Positions 28,850 through 39,595 of a stretch of 40,530 bases of DNA are shown here, in pieces. Made by a program: the position numbers and the translations under genes. The notes under the pieces are model-generated. The model searched no databases and was not told the origin of the DNA. It saw only the letters and a list, made by a program, of their open reading frames with translations. How positions within the stretch are numbered: position 1 is the stretch's first letter; every line of letters begins with the position of its first letter. The stretch is taken from assembly GCA_003427395.1 (NCBI GenBank), contig BFEA01000136.1:1296238-1336767 (forward strand), read 5' to 3'. The stretch is from Chara braunii (taxonomy: Eukaryota > Streptophyta > Charophyceae > Charales > Characeae).

Positions 28850-29450
28850 TTAAAGTCTGAATGGGTCTACCAGATCTCTAGCCGCCATAAGGTTATGAAT
28901 AGGTAGGGCTTCGTCCCACATCACTCCTTCCCCTAACCCTGACCTTCCGCCTAGTAGCCTGTCCCTACTAGGATCCAAAGTAACATTCCAATCCCGTGCC
29001 GATATGAGACGTCTTGACGGGTCTATGTTGTTTTGTAGTGTATCTATCATCTCGAACCGCCGATGTCCTCCATTAGGACAATAGACTGTAATGAGCGTGA
29101 ACTACTCATTCTGATAGGTAAAATTGAGCTTTATCCACCGAGCTTCGTCATCATCTAGAATGGCATCCTGTATTATTATTCTATCTGCAGCCTGATATCT
29201 TTTATTAAGTAAAATGACTACGCGTGCTGAATGTGACCTTCCCGCTACCGCCCAAAAACTTGTCTTAACCCAGCTTAATTGTCTTACTATACGTTGTTGA
29301 ATGTTTTGATGCTGTGATGAATCCGTAAGGTGAGTTTCCAGCAGACATAAGAATTATGGAGGTGTCTTCCCAAACCAGTTTGATTACCTCATTACGTTGT
29401 CCCACTTGTCTTTGTTTTCCAAAATCATTACCATCCCATTGATGTTCCAA
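28850..29450 (-). pseudogene. LINE B ORF2, APE endonuclease N-terminal part
   Basis: 'YWNINGMVMILENKDKWD' (about 29455-29400) corresponds to the 'SWNVNGLG' start of the domain. The second piece has 'ISARDWNVTLDP' and 'ALPIHNLMAARDLVDPFRL', where the usual G of the GDWN motif reads R. Several stops and frame changes break the middle. Confidence 0.75.
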
Positions 29451-29580
29451 TACATGATCCTAAGGTCCGACTCCCTACGTTTTGAAGTATCCATTGTCAT
29501 TCTACGTTTATATACTCCCTCTCTCAATCCCGCCTCCATGATCTATGATGTCTTTTTTTGACTATTTTTTAACTTCCTAC

Positions 29581-32500
29581 TTAGGATCCTACCCGGGTCC
29601 AGTCTACTGCTGTAGCCTGGATCTCTATCTTTCCGTCGATGTAGTCTGGCTGCCATGCAAACACATCACTTTTGGCCACTGTGACCACTCCCCTTGCCAC
29701 CCATTTTGCTGCCTCTAAGCCCCCCAGCAGTCCATACGGGATCGTTTCCACCACTTGCCATGGCATCCAGATCAATCCCTCAGCCAATATTGCCTTTTCC
29801 TGCAGCTTAATCATGACTGACCTGTAGTCCACCATGTGTGTTGTACCTGCCGTGTCTTCCCATTCTTCCCGATCATACTTGACATCCCCAATGACGTGTG
29901 CCTGCGAGGACAAATCTTTTGTGATGCATTCCTTTAATATATCATGCTCTCAGTGACTATCCTTCGCTGCGATTAGTGCCAAAGACCTTTGGATGGCCAC
30001 CTCCTAATCATCGTTGTCGCTGTTCCATCTGTAGGGCAGAATGATTCTCTTACCTGGGTCTTGTCTTGCGTACAATTTGGCCGCTGCATTGATGTCTGCA
30101 TGTGGAGTGTAGGCTATTTTCTGCAGGTTTATAGTGTCTTCCTCCAATTCCCTGTTCTGATCCCTGAGAACCTCGACTTGTGCCCCCAGGATCGCTGCCT
30201 GCCTCTTTTCCTCTTCCATCTGTTTATCCACACCTAACCCTTGAGTGGAATCTGACAAATCCTGGTTACTGCTTCCCAATTGCTCCGCTTCTCGCTGTTG
30301 GGCCCTTCGTTTCTGTTCAGATCTCTTCAGACCCTGTGGCTGGTAGGACTTCAGCCAAATGAACTGCTTGGATGGAAGGCTAGGCTGGACAAGAATGACA
30401 TCAGGGTGCACAATGCAGGGTAATCTGACAAATGCTGGTTACTGCTTCCCAATTGCTCCGCTTCTCACTGTTGGGCCCTTCGTTTCTGTTCAGATCTCTT
30501 CAGACCCTATGGCTGGTAGGACTTCGGCCAAATGAACTGCTTGGCGTACCCTGCATTGTGCACCTTGATGTCATTCTTGTCCAGCCTAGCCTTCCATCCA
30601 CATTGTGTAGCGTAGAACTCATTAACCTCCATCTCATTCTTCAGTCTTTCAAATCTATTTGTTGTTGTGATGTCATCCCCCGCTGTTGTGGCTTGTTTCA
30701 AATTACACAAATGCTTGTGATGTGTCAGACAAATCTCACATTCAATGTGTCTCTCCCACTTCAACTTGTGAACGTGCTTAATCCACTATGCTATTGTCTT
30801 TGGATCGTCCTCCCCTTCTTCCTCCTCCCATTCCTCCTCCCCCCTGTCACTATCTCCATGCAAATCTGTATCCGAATCCTGTGACGTTTTCCCTGCTCCT
30901 CCATCCTCCTTCCCCCCTGAGTCGTCTGCTGTGTTTTCCGACCATCGGAAGGTGATTTATTTGTAGAGCTAGTTTAGCCTGCTGAAGGCTCATGTTCTGT
31001 TTGCTGGTCCGTTGAGGCTGATGCTGGCGTGTCATCTGAAGAGGCTGTAATTTTCATTTCTTCCCCTTGAGATCCTTGTTCCCCCTTGCCTTCTTCCTCC
31101 ATATCATCCTTGTGCTCCTGTTCCCCCTGTGTGGAAGCTCCATCTGTTCCCTTCCCTGAATGTGCCCGCTTAGGTCCTTGGTATGAGCTATCCCCTTTCA
31201 CTGATTCCCTGTCACTGATTTTCCTTTTAAGAGAGGCTGATGATTCTCCCTACTTCCCTTCCCCTTCAGTGACCCTGTCTTCGTCATCTTCTTTCGTCTC
31301 TTCCTCCCTCGTTCCCTTACTCCTTGAACCTTTCTTACTTCCCTACACACCCTCGTCACCCCTTCCTCCGAACTTCCCTCCGCTTCTGACTTTTGTGCCT
31401 CAACTCCGCTGCTTGGCCCACCTTATGTAGCTCTGTCATGGTCTGTAGTCTCTGCCTATCATCCAGCAATGAGGTATCATCTATCATGGGCTTATTGATA
31501 AAGCCCACATCTCTGTCCACCATCCTCTTTGCACCCGTTTGCAGCCATCTACTGTCATATGGAGGGTAGATGTCCGATTTCAGAGTTGGTGCGCTGTGAA
31601 GAACCCACACCCATTGTGGAATGTCCAAGTTGTCATCGAAGATCCAGCCCCTGTATTGTGCTGAATTGATGAACCATATCCCTGGTTTGTTGTCTGATTC
31701 AACAAGCATTGATTGTTTTAATTGTGGCTGACTACCTCCTGACCCCGACCTAGACTGCGAGCAGTGCATCCCCAAGTGTCTCCTACCTCTGCACTTAAAG
31801 CAAATCGAATTAGTTTTTGTGGATATAAAAACAATGTCTTTTTGTTCGCCTTCGAAAAATTCAAACCTCTGGGAACTTTGGCGGAGCTCCCAACTTAACC
31901 TCCAAACATACCACCCTTGAATCATGATTCGGGGCTAGAAACTCCGGATTAGCAGGGAGCCACTCTATGCTCGGATTATTTGCGAATTCCTCCGTCAAAC
32001 GATGGTATGCATACCCTCCGACAGGTTGTTAAATTGTACCCAAAAATGACCTCTAAGCATAGACTGCCCGTGTCTCGATGCTTCCGCCGGTGGTGGCTGA
32101 GGAGGCCTCCATGCTTGAATGGTTACCACAGACCCATGACATTTGAGAGAACCCAAGGATAGTACGAACTGTGCATACGCTGGACCCACACAAACTATCA
32201 TTACCGTAAATCTTCCCCTTTTGTGATATGACACCTCTGGTTCCATGCCTGGGATGTGCTCGAGTCCCCTGAGCCTCTCCATCACCCACTTTTTTTTTTC
32301 ATTGAGAGAGAGAGTTCCCTGTTTTTGCCTGAAAAATTAAATAACACAGCATGACGTGCATAGAGATCGTGAAGTGACCGCAGATCCTGTTCCGGGTACT
32401 ACCATATGTCCACCTCCTCCTCCTTTCCATACTGTCCCTTTACCACTTCTTTTGTGACTTTGACCGGCGCCGTGATTTTTGTTTTTTCCATCAGGAAATC

Positions 32501-32683
32501 AAGAGCTTTTTGTCCCAACGCTCTAGATTGGCTGACCCTGACGCCTGGGCTTGACGTGCTATGTGATGCTAATTGTATCTCTACTCGCTTTCCCCCCTCC
32601 CCTTGTGCCTTCAGTTGTTCGCTCTCCCTCCTGTCCTTTTCAGTCATAGCCCTATGTGCTGCCATTACATATGTGAACGACAT
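29581..32683 (-). pseudogene. LINE B ORF1 (DUF4283-like, CCHC knuckle, coiled coil), broken
   Basis: Start near 32683 ('MSFTYVMAAHRAMTEKDRR'). Then 'GRFTVMIVCVGPAYAQFVLS' through 'HFWVQFNNLSEG' (32285-31995) resembles the DUF4283 domain of plant LINE ORF1. Next, same frame, 'FEFFEGEQKDIVF' and a perfect CX2CX4HX4C knuckle (C-FK-C-RGRR-H-LGMH-C, about 31785-31745). Later pieces: a Glu/Ser/Thr-rich linker (31201-30974), a second Cys/His cluster ('HIECEICLTHHKHLC', about 30745), a coiled-coil-like 'GLGVDKQMEEEKRQAAILG' segment (about 30235-30180), and a C-terminal part (29913-29581) related to copy A. ORF1 proteins bind the LINE RNA. Stops, frame changes and the 30249-30597 rearrangement disable it. 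Confidence 0.7.
30249..30597. repeat. Compound rearrangement: direct repeat with an inverted segment
   Basis: 30249-30371 (123 bp) repeats directly at 30422-30544 with four mismatches (about 97%). Between them, 30372-30421 (50 bp) is the inverted copy of 30548-30597 with one mismatch. In minus-strand ORF1 order the original is S-R; an inverted S plus a second R have been added. High identity implies a recent event relative to the decay of the LINE. Confidence 0.9.
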
Positions 32684-32705
32684 TTTCGAAACCCCTGTGT
32701 TAGCC

Positions 32706-32948
32706 CCTGAACCGAAGCCTAGTTAACCACCCTCCACTACGGTCAACCCCTTACTCCTTGTGTCTTAGCTTGTGTGTTCACCCTCACCCCATCCAATCCC
32801 TCTTCCCTCCCAAGCAGCGTCCACCCCCTTGAACCAGGGTCTAGTCAACCTCCCTTCACTACAGTCAGCTCCTTACTCTCTGAATCTTACCGTGTGTGTC
32901 ATCCGCACCCCGTCCAGCCCCTCTTCTCTCCTAAGCTGCGTCCACCCC
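32706..32948 (-). repeat. 122-bp tandem units at the LINE B 5' end
   Basis: Units 32706-32827 and 32828-32948 share C(C/T)TGAACC, CTAGT(T/C)AACC, CACTAC(G/A)GTCA and end GCGTCCACCCC. They lie just upstream of the ORF1 start on the minus strand, where L1-type elements can have tandem promoter monomers. A promoter role is inferred. Confidence 0.75.
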
Positions 32949-32967
32949 TTATCTTGCCACTTTCGCC

Positions 32968-32970
<3 letters not shown>

Positions 32971-32999
<29 letters not shown>
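32971..32999 (-). repeat. 29-nt T-run abutting the LINE B 5' end
   Basis: A pure T-run on the plus strand (poly(A) on minus). It may be the tail of an older minus-strand element lying at 33000-34200 into which LINE B inserted. Confidence 0.85.
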
Positions 33000-33197
33000 G
33001 AGTGATTACTCCTGGTTGATTCGAGTTCTAGTCTATGGTGCTTGCTCCCTTCCCCTTTTCACTCTCTTCTTACGTCCTATCACCTTCCTCTCTTTTCTAC
33101 TCTTCTCTCCCTTCCGCTTCCCCTTCCTCCTTATGGCTCGTGACTTCCTCTTCCTATGCCCCGTCCCCTCTTGGTCCCTCTCCCTTTCACTTACCTT
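33000..33197. other. C/T-rich low-complexity sequence
   Basis: Strongly pyrimidine-biased; partial matches to the 173-bp unit that follows (CCTTATGG.TCGTGACT). Open frames here reflect composition. Confidence 0.6.
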
Positions 33198-33543
33198 CTT
33201 ATGACGCGTTACTACTCGTTCGTGTGCCACGTCACCTCCCCGTTACTCTCCCTTCCACTTCTCTTTCCTTATCGCCCGTCACTCCTCCTTCCTTTGCCAT
33301 GCCATCTCCTCCCTTTGTGACACTTCACCCTCTCTTCCCACCCTCTCCCTTGTGGTCAATATCGTACAGCCTTATGGCCCGTTACTACTCGTTCCTGTGC
33401 CACGTCACCTCCCCGTTACTCTCCCTTCCACTTCTCTTTCCTTATGGCCTGTCACTCCCTCCTTTGCCACGTCATCTCCTCCCTTTGTGACACTTCACTC
33501 TCTCTTCCCACCCTTTCCCTTGTGGTCAATATCGGACAACCCT
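33198..33543. repeat. 173-bp tandem repeat, two units
   Basis: Units 33198-33370 and 33371-33543 both begin CTTATG(A/G)C(G/C)CGTTACTAC and contain GTGCCACGTCACCTCC and TTTGTGACACTTCAC. Each unit holds a weaker internal duplication (CTTATGG.C.GT.ACT). A partial further copy is at 33832-33890. Confidence 0.85.
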
Positions 33544-34207
33544 CCCCGTGTAAGGATAAAATTCTTTTTCACTTCACCAATGTAGGGCCGATATATTCTG
33601 TTTTTGTCAATTGCAATGCCACGGCCAATGTTGAAGCTCCACCCCTACGATATAAACGAGTGTTGACTTACCTCGTTCGTGAATCCAAACTAAGTGGAGT
33701 GCCTCACCCGACGTGATGTCCCAATCTTCTTTTTGAATCCTATCACATCTCAATTCCGCCAGCGTGCCGATGTCCCCCCAACCAATGATTCCTTCGAATC
33801 AGACGTTCATATGACCCATCACTTTCCTATCCTATGCCACGCCATCCCCTCTCTTTGTGACACTTCACCCTCTCACCTTCTTCCACACACTTCCCGCCTC
33901 CCCGCAATGGCTTCCTCGCACTTCCCGCCTCCCCGCGATTGCTGTGTTGTGTGTCGACCTGTGGGACCCACGAGTCCCTCACCATTGAGCCACTTGTACG
34001 ATCCCTGCCGCCGTGCCCATCTTTCCACGTGCGTCCCGGTTAACTTGACCAGTCATCGCCCGTCGCGGCTCTTTGACCAGCTGACATCACCTTAATTGCC
34101 CGGCTCGCCGGCGTAGCGCTGGTACATCGCTCCCGTAATGCGCTAACCCGTCGGCACACTCGGTACTTTTTTTCATTTACTCAATCGGGCTTATCATGTA
34201 CTATATT
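33544..34207. other. Non-coding stretch
   Basis: A short duplicated CACTTCCCGCCTCCCCGC pair lies near 33885-33945 and 33832-33890 resembles the 173-bp unit. I see no gene. Confidence 0.4.
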
Positions 34208-34325
34208 CCTGACTTGCCGGTGGAATAGGAACCAGATCGGTTCTCCACTTAGTGGATATGGAACGGGTCCCATAAGGACCTGCTTGTAACTTAAAAAGGA
34301 ACTTCAAGAGAGAAAAAGAAAGAAG
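34208..34325 (+). mobile_element. LINE 3'-end fragment with GA-rich tail
   Basis: GACTTGCCGGTGGAATAGG and GAACCAGATCGG...GGATATGGAACGG match the 3' terminal block of the LINE family (compare the minus strand around 23640-23700). It ends in an A/G-rich run (about 34294-34325). No coding part remains. Confidence 0.7.
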
Positions 34326-34330
34326 AAGGA

Positions 34331-34960
34331 GCCAGCCATTGCCAGTAAATCAATGGTTGGACGTCAGAACGAGGAAGAAAGATCCGAACAGCTCCGATAT
34401 ATTTGTAAAGCCTGCTCAGACCAGGAACAAGAAGACATGATTCATTGCCTAATCCGTGGCAAAGAAGCCACAGAAGACTGCACGAGGGCATCTGATCGAT
34501 GGGGGGACAGCCTTTTCCTATCCCCTCTCCCTGAACACCCCCTCCAACTTCTCCTTTGTGGCTAACGTGCCCCCTAACCTGAGCAAAGAGGAAAGGATCT
34601 GGTTCGGTATGATACACAAAGTCACACTCGGGGCCATTTGGAAAGAGAGATGTAGCAGACGGTTGGAGGACTCCAGGAATCCAAGGGGAGAAGGTTTGGG
34701 CTGCCACTAAAGCGTTGATTGAGGCGGAAATCCTAATCGAGTGGAAGAAGGTCAAAACATGGGTGCAGAACAGTCAAGAGACAAGAGAGGAGGTGCTGGC
34801 AAAATTCAAAAGGAGCTGGGTCTGGCAGGAGGCAAAGTTGCATGACTAAATGGACCCAACCTAAGATGGAAGGACTGGCACAACTCAGACATAGCATCAG
34901 GCCAAGAGACATCCCGGATACAAGAAGAACCACAAGCGATCCGGGTCTAGCCGAACAACC
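34331..34960 (+). pseudogene. LINE C ORF2 C-terminal end
   Basis: zf-RVT-like 'CKACSDQEQEDMIHCLIRG' (about 34409-34465), in which the last Cys of the family pattern reads Gly. Then, in shifting frames, 'NVPPNLSKEERIWFGM', 'GAIWKERCSRRLEDS' and 'EVLAKFKRSWVWQEAKLHD', matching the ends of copies A, B and D. Several frame changes and stops. Confidence 0.7.
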
Positions 34961-35317
34961 AGGGGACCGCAGAAGGCATTAGTAAGGCACACATGGACAG
35001 TCAGGGAAGAGAGCACAAATAGGCCAAACAACAACGAGCATTCGAGTTGGGACAGGGACTCTATGCTCTCATAGTCTTGAGCTTCACGTAGACCTGGCAG
35101 CAGGGGTACACCCCAGCTGAGAGGACTTTGGGTACAAAGGCAAGCTGACAGTCAATCCTCCACAAAATAGAGAGATCAATATTGTTCAGGGGTCCTTCAG
35201 CTGGACGGAAGGAAGCGTGTGTGCATATGTTGTTGTCTTCTCTGACCTGCCAGTGGAAAAGGAACCGGACTGATGCTTCCCAGAATGGATATGGAGCCAG
35301 AACCATAAGGCCCTGTT

Positions 35318-35537
35318 AAAAGAAGAAGAAGAAGAAGAAGAAGAAGAAGAAGAAGAAGAAGAAGAAGAAAAAGCAGAAGAAGAAGAAGAAGAAGAAGAAG
35401 AAGAAGAAGAAGAAGAAGAAGCAGAAGAAGAAGCAGAAGGAGAAGCAGAAGGAGAAGAAGAAGAAGAAGAAGAAGAAGAAGAAGAAGAAGAAGGAGGAGG
35501 AGGAGGAGGAGAAGGAGGAGGAGGAGGAGGAGGAGGA
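35318..35537. repeat. (GAA)n/(GGA)n microsatellite
   Basis: About 220 bp, mainly GAA with GCA and GGA variants, changing to GGA at the right end. Poly-Leu or poly-Lys/Glu frames are artefacts. Confidence 0.95.
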
Positions 35538-35590
35538 ACCGGGCTGGGATTAATGCTTCCCAGAATGGGTATGAAGCGGGGCCACTGAGG

Positions 35591-36255
35591 ACCACATTTT
35601 GTTTAAACCACTATTACCTCTGCCAGTGTTGGGAAATTAGGGAAAACTGCGTGTTCCCCAAGAATTCAGAGGTCCCTCCAGGCTCGGCAAGCCCCATAAA
35701 GTAGTTTTAGATTGACCGCGCGTGAAAGGAAAAGGAAAAAAAGAAGATACTTTTTCTACTGCAATGATGTCGGGCAGGGTAGTCTAGGAGGCTGTGCTCA
35801 CAGTAGTCCTCCACAGAATGAATCTTACAGCTAAAACGGTGAGATTCTGAATGTTGTTGTGTTCTTTTTTCCCTTTCTCTTCTCATTCTTATAAGTCCCC
35901 TGCCAATGAGGCAGGGCAGAATCCATGATCTGCTCAAGCTGTGTTTTCTTCAGAGGATTGTGACCTTGATCACACTGGCACTTGGAGGAATGTATCCAGC
36001 CATTTCCATGACCGAATCCGTGTTTCCCTTTTTTTTTTTTCCCTTCTGTCTTTCTGGAATCTGACAAGGTGGCCACGGGGCTGAGACACCCTCACTGAGG
36101 GCACACTCACACTACCACTTTTTGAGAATGTATACAACTGCATTTCACGGCCAAAGCTTTGTTTCCTTTTCTTTTCTTTCCTTCTTTTGTGAGTTTCACG
36201 GCCGTAACTTTTCTTCTTCTTCTTCTTCCTTTTGTTCTTTCTGTGAGAGTACCAG
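35591..36255. other. Non-coding stretch
   Basis: Contains the word 'AGGCTCGGCAA' near 35672, which recurs at about 36311, and short TTC runs (36207-36230). No gene recognised. Confidence 0.4.
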
Positions 36256-38812
36256 AAAAGAAAATGGTGTGGGACCCAGGCTCGGCGTAACTTGGAGCAC
36301 AGCGAAATTCAGGCTCGGCAATCCCCCGAGGGTTTTGAGTGGCAAAACCCGAAAATGCCCCTGTGCTTCCTGGGGATCAAGCTCACAGACACAGGCCCTG
36401 ACCAGGTCATGTCACCAGAGATTCTGACGAAGATGCTATGCAAAATGGACACATGGACCAGCACTTATCCGTCGGTCTTCGGAAGGGCACTAGTACTCAA
36501 TGCGTCCGTCTTTCTCAATGCTATGGTATGCAGCCACCATCTGGGCGCCAGAGGCTGACATGGTCACATCTCTCGAACGGTGATCGACGGCCTACTTATG
36601 GTCAGGGAATCCAACGGCACAACGGTTTATACCTAAGGTGGCCTGGGTGCACCTCATCCAACCAAAGAGTAAAGGCGGATTGGGAATCCTCGACCCAGCC
36701 ACCCAAATCAAGGCACTTCAGACGAAGTGGGTTGTCAAATTGTTGCTGCAGCAGCGGATGCCCTGGAGCACGCTGGCCTTGCACAGAATCAGACAGCTGC
36801 CTAAAGCCACCACACCGCCCAACATGCAAGGGGCCTTCTGGCTGATGTCCAAGTCCTGGTCAGCCCGCACTAATCCCGCACAGATGGAAGAACAACAACA
36901 AGAGCCGCTGCCGACTCGGTCGGAGTATTGGATGTACCTCATCAAAATCTGGCGACAGATCTTTCGGGCCAAGGTCCACAGCCCAGTCAACAGGGAGGAA
37001 GTTCTACGACAACCACTCTTCTGCAATCACTGGCTGAAAGACCCCTCCGATAAACCATGGACCCTGACGACACAGGATACTCGCTGGATATCGTGGCTGG
37101 AACGCGGCGTCCGGGAACTTAAACACATCTGGAACCACCAATGCAACCGTTGGAAGATAGCCGCGGAGCTCAGAGAATCACTCAAGGGATGTCATAACCT
37201 AGAGACCAACCTGCAGGCGATGCTACAATCCATACCGCAGGACTGGAAGGCGCTCCTACAAGCCCCCACAACCTGGTCAGCAGGAGAGTGGGCCACGTGG
37301 AATTCAGAACACACCCCCTCTGAAGCATTGGCCTACGTCAAATGGACAGGACCGGAGGGAGACTGGGGATTATGGTCCATCCACTACATCGAACAGCCGG
37401 GGTCCAACCTAAGCAGGGTTTCGAAAACATTGCGGGCCCGAGTCACGGCCAGACCCGGCCTCCTCAGGAAAATCAGAGTTATCGAGGACGACGATTATAG
37501 AGCTTATCAACCCGGAATACCCCTGCAGGATCTGGAGTTCGACCCAGTGGAATATCCACGCCGATGGGGACACAGAAGTGCACCAATATCCTGGATTACT
37601 CCACAAGTTTCGGCTACAAGCTCAGACGCAGACCATTGAACACGGATCTCGTCTTGGCCCAACAATAGGAGCAGCACACCTCGGGCTGCGTGGGCAACAC
37701 CGAAAAGATTGATTGGCAGATACCTCTCGCCATTAGAAATACCCGCATAAGAACTATGCAATGACTCATCTATTATCACGCCTGCCAGTAAACACATGGC
37801 TCAGCAGGAGAAGGGCAGAAATCGCTAGAAGGGATTTTGATGACAGTTGCGCAGTCTGTGAGAAAGGAATACTAGAAGATATGAAGCACTGCCTACTAAA
37901 CTGTCCAAACGCACATTGTCAACGGATCTGGAACAGAACACGGGTGTTCTGGCTGGCAACGGTTGGAGCTCCATTACCAGACAACCGACTCACACTCTTA
38001 ACGGGCCTGGCACAGCCAAATTTCAGTGAGCCCTGGCAGCGGACTCTCTTCCGTAAACTTCGCCCTTTTACCCTGTGGACCATATGGAAGACACGATGCA
38101 AATCGACGATAGACGGTCAAAAAACACCGACTCAGGAAGCCTGGGAGCATGTCTTACAACTTTTACGTCAGGAATATCAAGCGGATTGGATCAGGACAGC
38201 CAAGAATATCAAAGAAGACCCTCCGAGGAAGCAGGCAATCATAGAAAAATTTGTCAAAGACAGGCTCGGAATGGGTAAACTTGGCACCGTGGAAGGAGAC
38301 CCCCCAAGACTGGTATGGAAGAGACGAGAAGATTGGCCACAGAGAGACACAGCAACAGATCTCGCATCGCTGGAATCAGGGCAATCAAAGAGCAGTAGGG
38401 TAGACATACACTCAGCGTAATGGCCCCAAAGGAGAATATTAGCTAATGTCACTACACATGCGTTTTGAGATACAGATACAGTAGGGTTTAGGGGTTAAGG
38501 AAGGGGAGAAATCAGGAAAGCAGTAGTGGTACAAGAGAGCTGGTAGAGGAAAGGGGATGAGTTGAAAAAGACTGTGACGAGTACGCATCCATTCACCTCC
38601 TGTAGCTCTTTCGCTTTTCTTGTCCTTATCAATTATCTGACAGGTCTGTACAGTGGAGCTGAGAGGAAAGGCGGAAGTAAGGCAAGCTGACAGTCAATCC
38701 TCCAGGATGCTGGAGTTATCAATGCTGGTTAGGGTTCCTTTGGCCAGACGGAAGGAAGCGTTGAGAGTGTTTTATGAGGTAACACTTTGTTCAGAAAAAA
38801 AAAAAAAAAAGT
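36256..38812 (+). mobile_element. LINE copy D, 5'-truncated after the RT
   Basis: Begins just upstream of the 'FLGIKLTDTGPDQ' segment, contains the whole post-RT part of ORF2 and the family 3' UTR (20-mer at 38681-38700), and ends in a 16-nt A-run (38797-38812). The last part of the 3' terminal block found in A, B and C is absent. The 5' limit is approximate. Confidence 0.8.
36340..38420 (+). pseudogene. LINE D ORF2 C-terminal half (post-RT, zf-RVT)
   Basis: Three frames in series: 36340-36558 'CFLGIKLTDTGPDQVMSPE'; 36638-37639 with 'GGLGILDPATQIKALQTKW', 'REEVLRQPLFCNHWLKDPSD', 'LRKIRVIEDDDY' and 'LEFDPVEY'; 37761-38420 with 'LLSRLPVNTWLSRRRAE', zf-RVT 'CAVCEKGILEDMKHCLLNC' and 'LFRKLRPFTLWTIWKTRCKS', ending 'VDIHSA'. 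Frame changes near 36560-36640 and 37570. It is the best-preserved C-terminal half of the family here; the 333-residue middle piece is uninterrupted. Confidence 0.85.
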
Positions 38813-39102
38813 TAGGTTTAGGGAAGTAGGAGGTTGGGACACTCTGTAGGACCTAGGGGTAGCTGTGTCATCGCTGTAGTGTAACCTATGGACACGTTGG
38901 TACGTTTCTTCCTTTATTGCTGTTTGTCCTTTCTTAATCCAGTTTTGTCTTTGTTCAAAAATAGCATGTAGTTAGAGAGGAGAAAGGGACACCGGACCCG
39001 GTTTCTAGTACGAGCCTAATCTGGGGAATGGCCCCAGGCTTCCGGGTTGAGATGTGAAGGGATTCCCGGCCTCCCTTTTGTTCAATATATAATGAAGCAT
39101 GC

Positions 39103-39134
<32 letters not shown>
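38813..39134 (+). mobile_element. Poly(A)-ended fragment of unknown retroelement
   Basis: About 294 bp of non-coding sequence followed by A28 (39107-39134). An AATATATAATGAAG stretch about 25 bp before the tail could include a polyadenylation signal. It is probably a 3' UTR fragment of a second LINE type or a SINE; no family recognised. Confidence 0.45.
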
Positions 39135-39135
<1 letters not shown>

Positions 39136-39257
39136 ATCGGAGGTACTAGTGGTTTAAGAAAAACAGAAAAAACTTCAAAAAAGAGAGAGGAGCTGACAGC
39201 AGAGCATCAAAGCTGCAGCTGGAGTGTTGGTGGCCGAGAAGCTTGGAACCTCAGAAG

Positions 39258-39416
39258 CAGTCTGTCTACCTGTCTATTTTCCATCTGTTTGTCTGTTGTG
39301 TCGGTCTTTTTGTCTGTGTCCATCTCTCTGTCTGTTACTCTATCTGTCCGTACATCCATCTGTCTATCCATCCATCTGCCTGTCCGTCTGTCTGTCCATT
39401 CATCCACCCTCTGTCT
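39258..39416. repeat. Degenerate CTGT/CCAT simple repeat
   Basis: Imperfect (CTGT)n and (CCAT)n tetranucleotides; related pyrimidine-rich tetranucleotides continue to about 39595 (CCTT, CCTG). Apparent frames here are low-complexity artefacts. Confidence 0.85.
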
Positions 39417-39595
39417 GACATTCAACCCCTCTGTTCCGCCAGCCCTCCATTCCCCCTTCCCTCCGTCCCTCCTTCCCTCCTTCCCTACTTCCATCCGCCC
39501 GCCAGCAGCACTTTGGTCCAACTGCAGTCCTGTTCTTCTTCCCACCTTCCAGCCTACCTACCTGTTTGCCTGCCTGTCTGCCTGCCCACCTTTGT

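Larger units (their letters stand above)
23626..32970 (-). mobile_element. LINE copy B, near full length, interrupted by a TIR element
   Basis: Minus strand, 5' to 3': tandem 122-bp units (32948-32706), ORF1 (about 32683-29581), ORF2 (29450-24131), and a 3' UTR with the family block (23815-23630). About 8.4 kb remain when the 923-bp insertion at 26158-27080 is discounted. No long poly(A) is visible at the 3' end. All reading frames carry stops or frame changes. Confidence 0.8.
34326..35590 (+). mobile_element. LINE copy C, 5'-truncated fragment with GAA tail
   Basis: Starts within 'LPVNQWLDV' just before the zf-RVT box, continues to the ORF2 end and the family 3' UTR (20-mer at 35139-35158), and ends in the terminal block at 35247-35315, which is followed by a GAA array and a second terminal-block copy at 35536-35590. 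Very short 5'-truncated copies are usual for target-primed LINE insertions. Confidence 0.8.

Noticed and set aside
33035-33585. Pro/Ser/Leu-rich plus-strand proteins
   Set aside because: They follow the strong C/T bias and the 173-bp tandem repeat; frames are open only because purine-starting stop codons are rare there.
35197-35595. Poly-Leu protein on the minus strand
   Set aside because: It is the translation of a GAA/GGA microsatellite.
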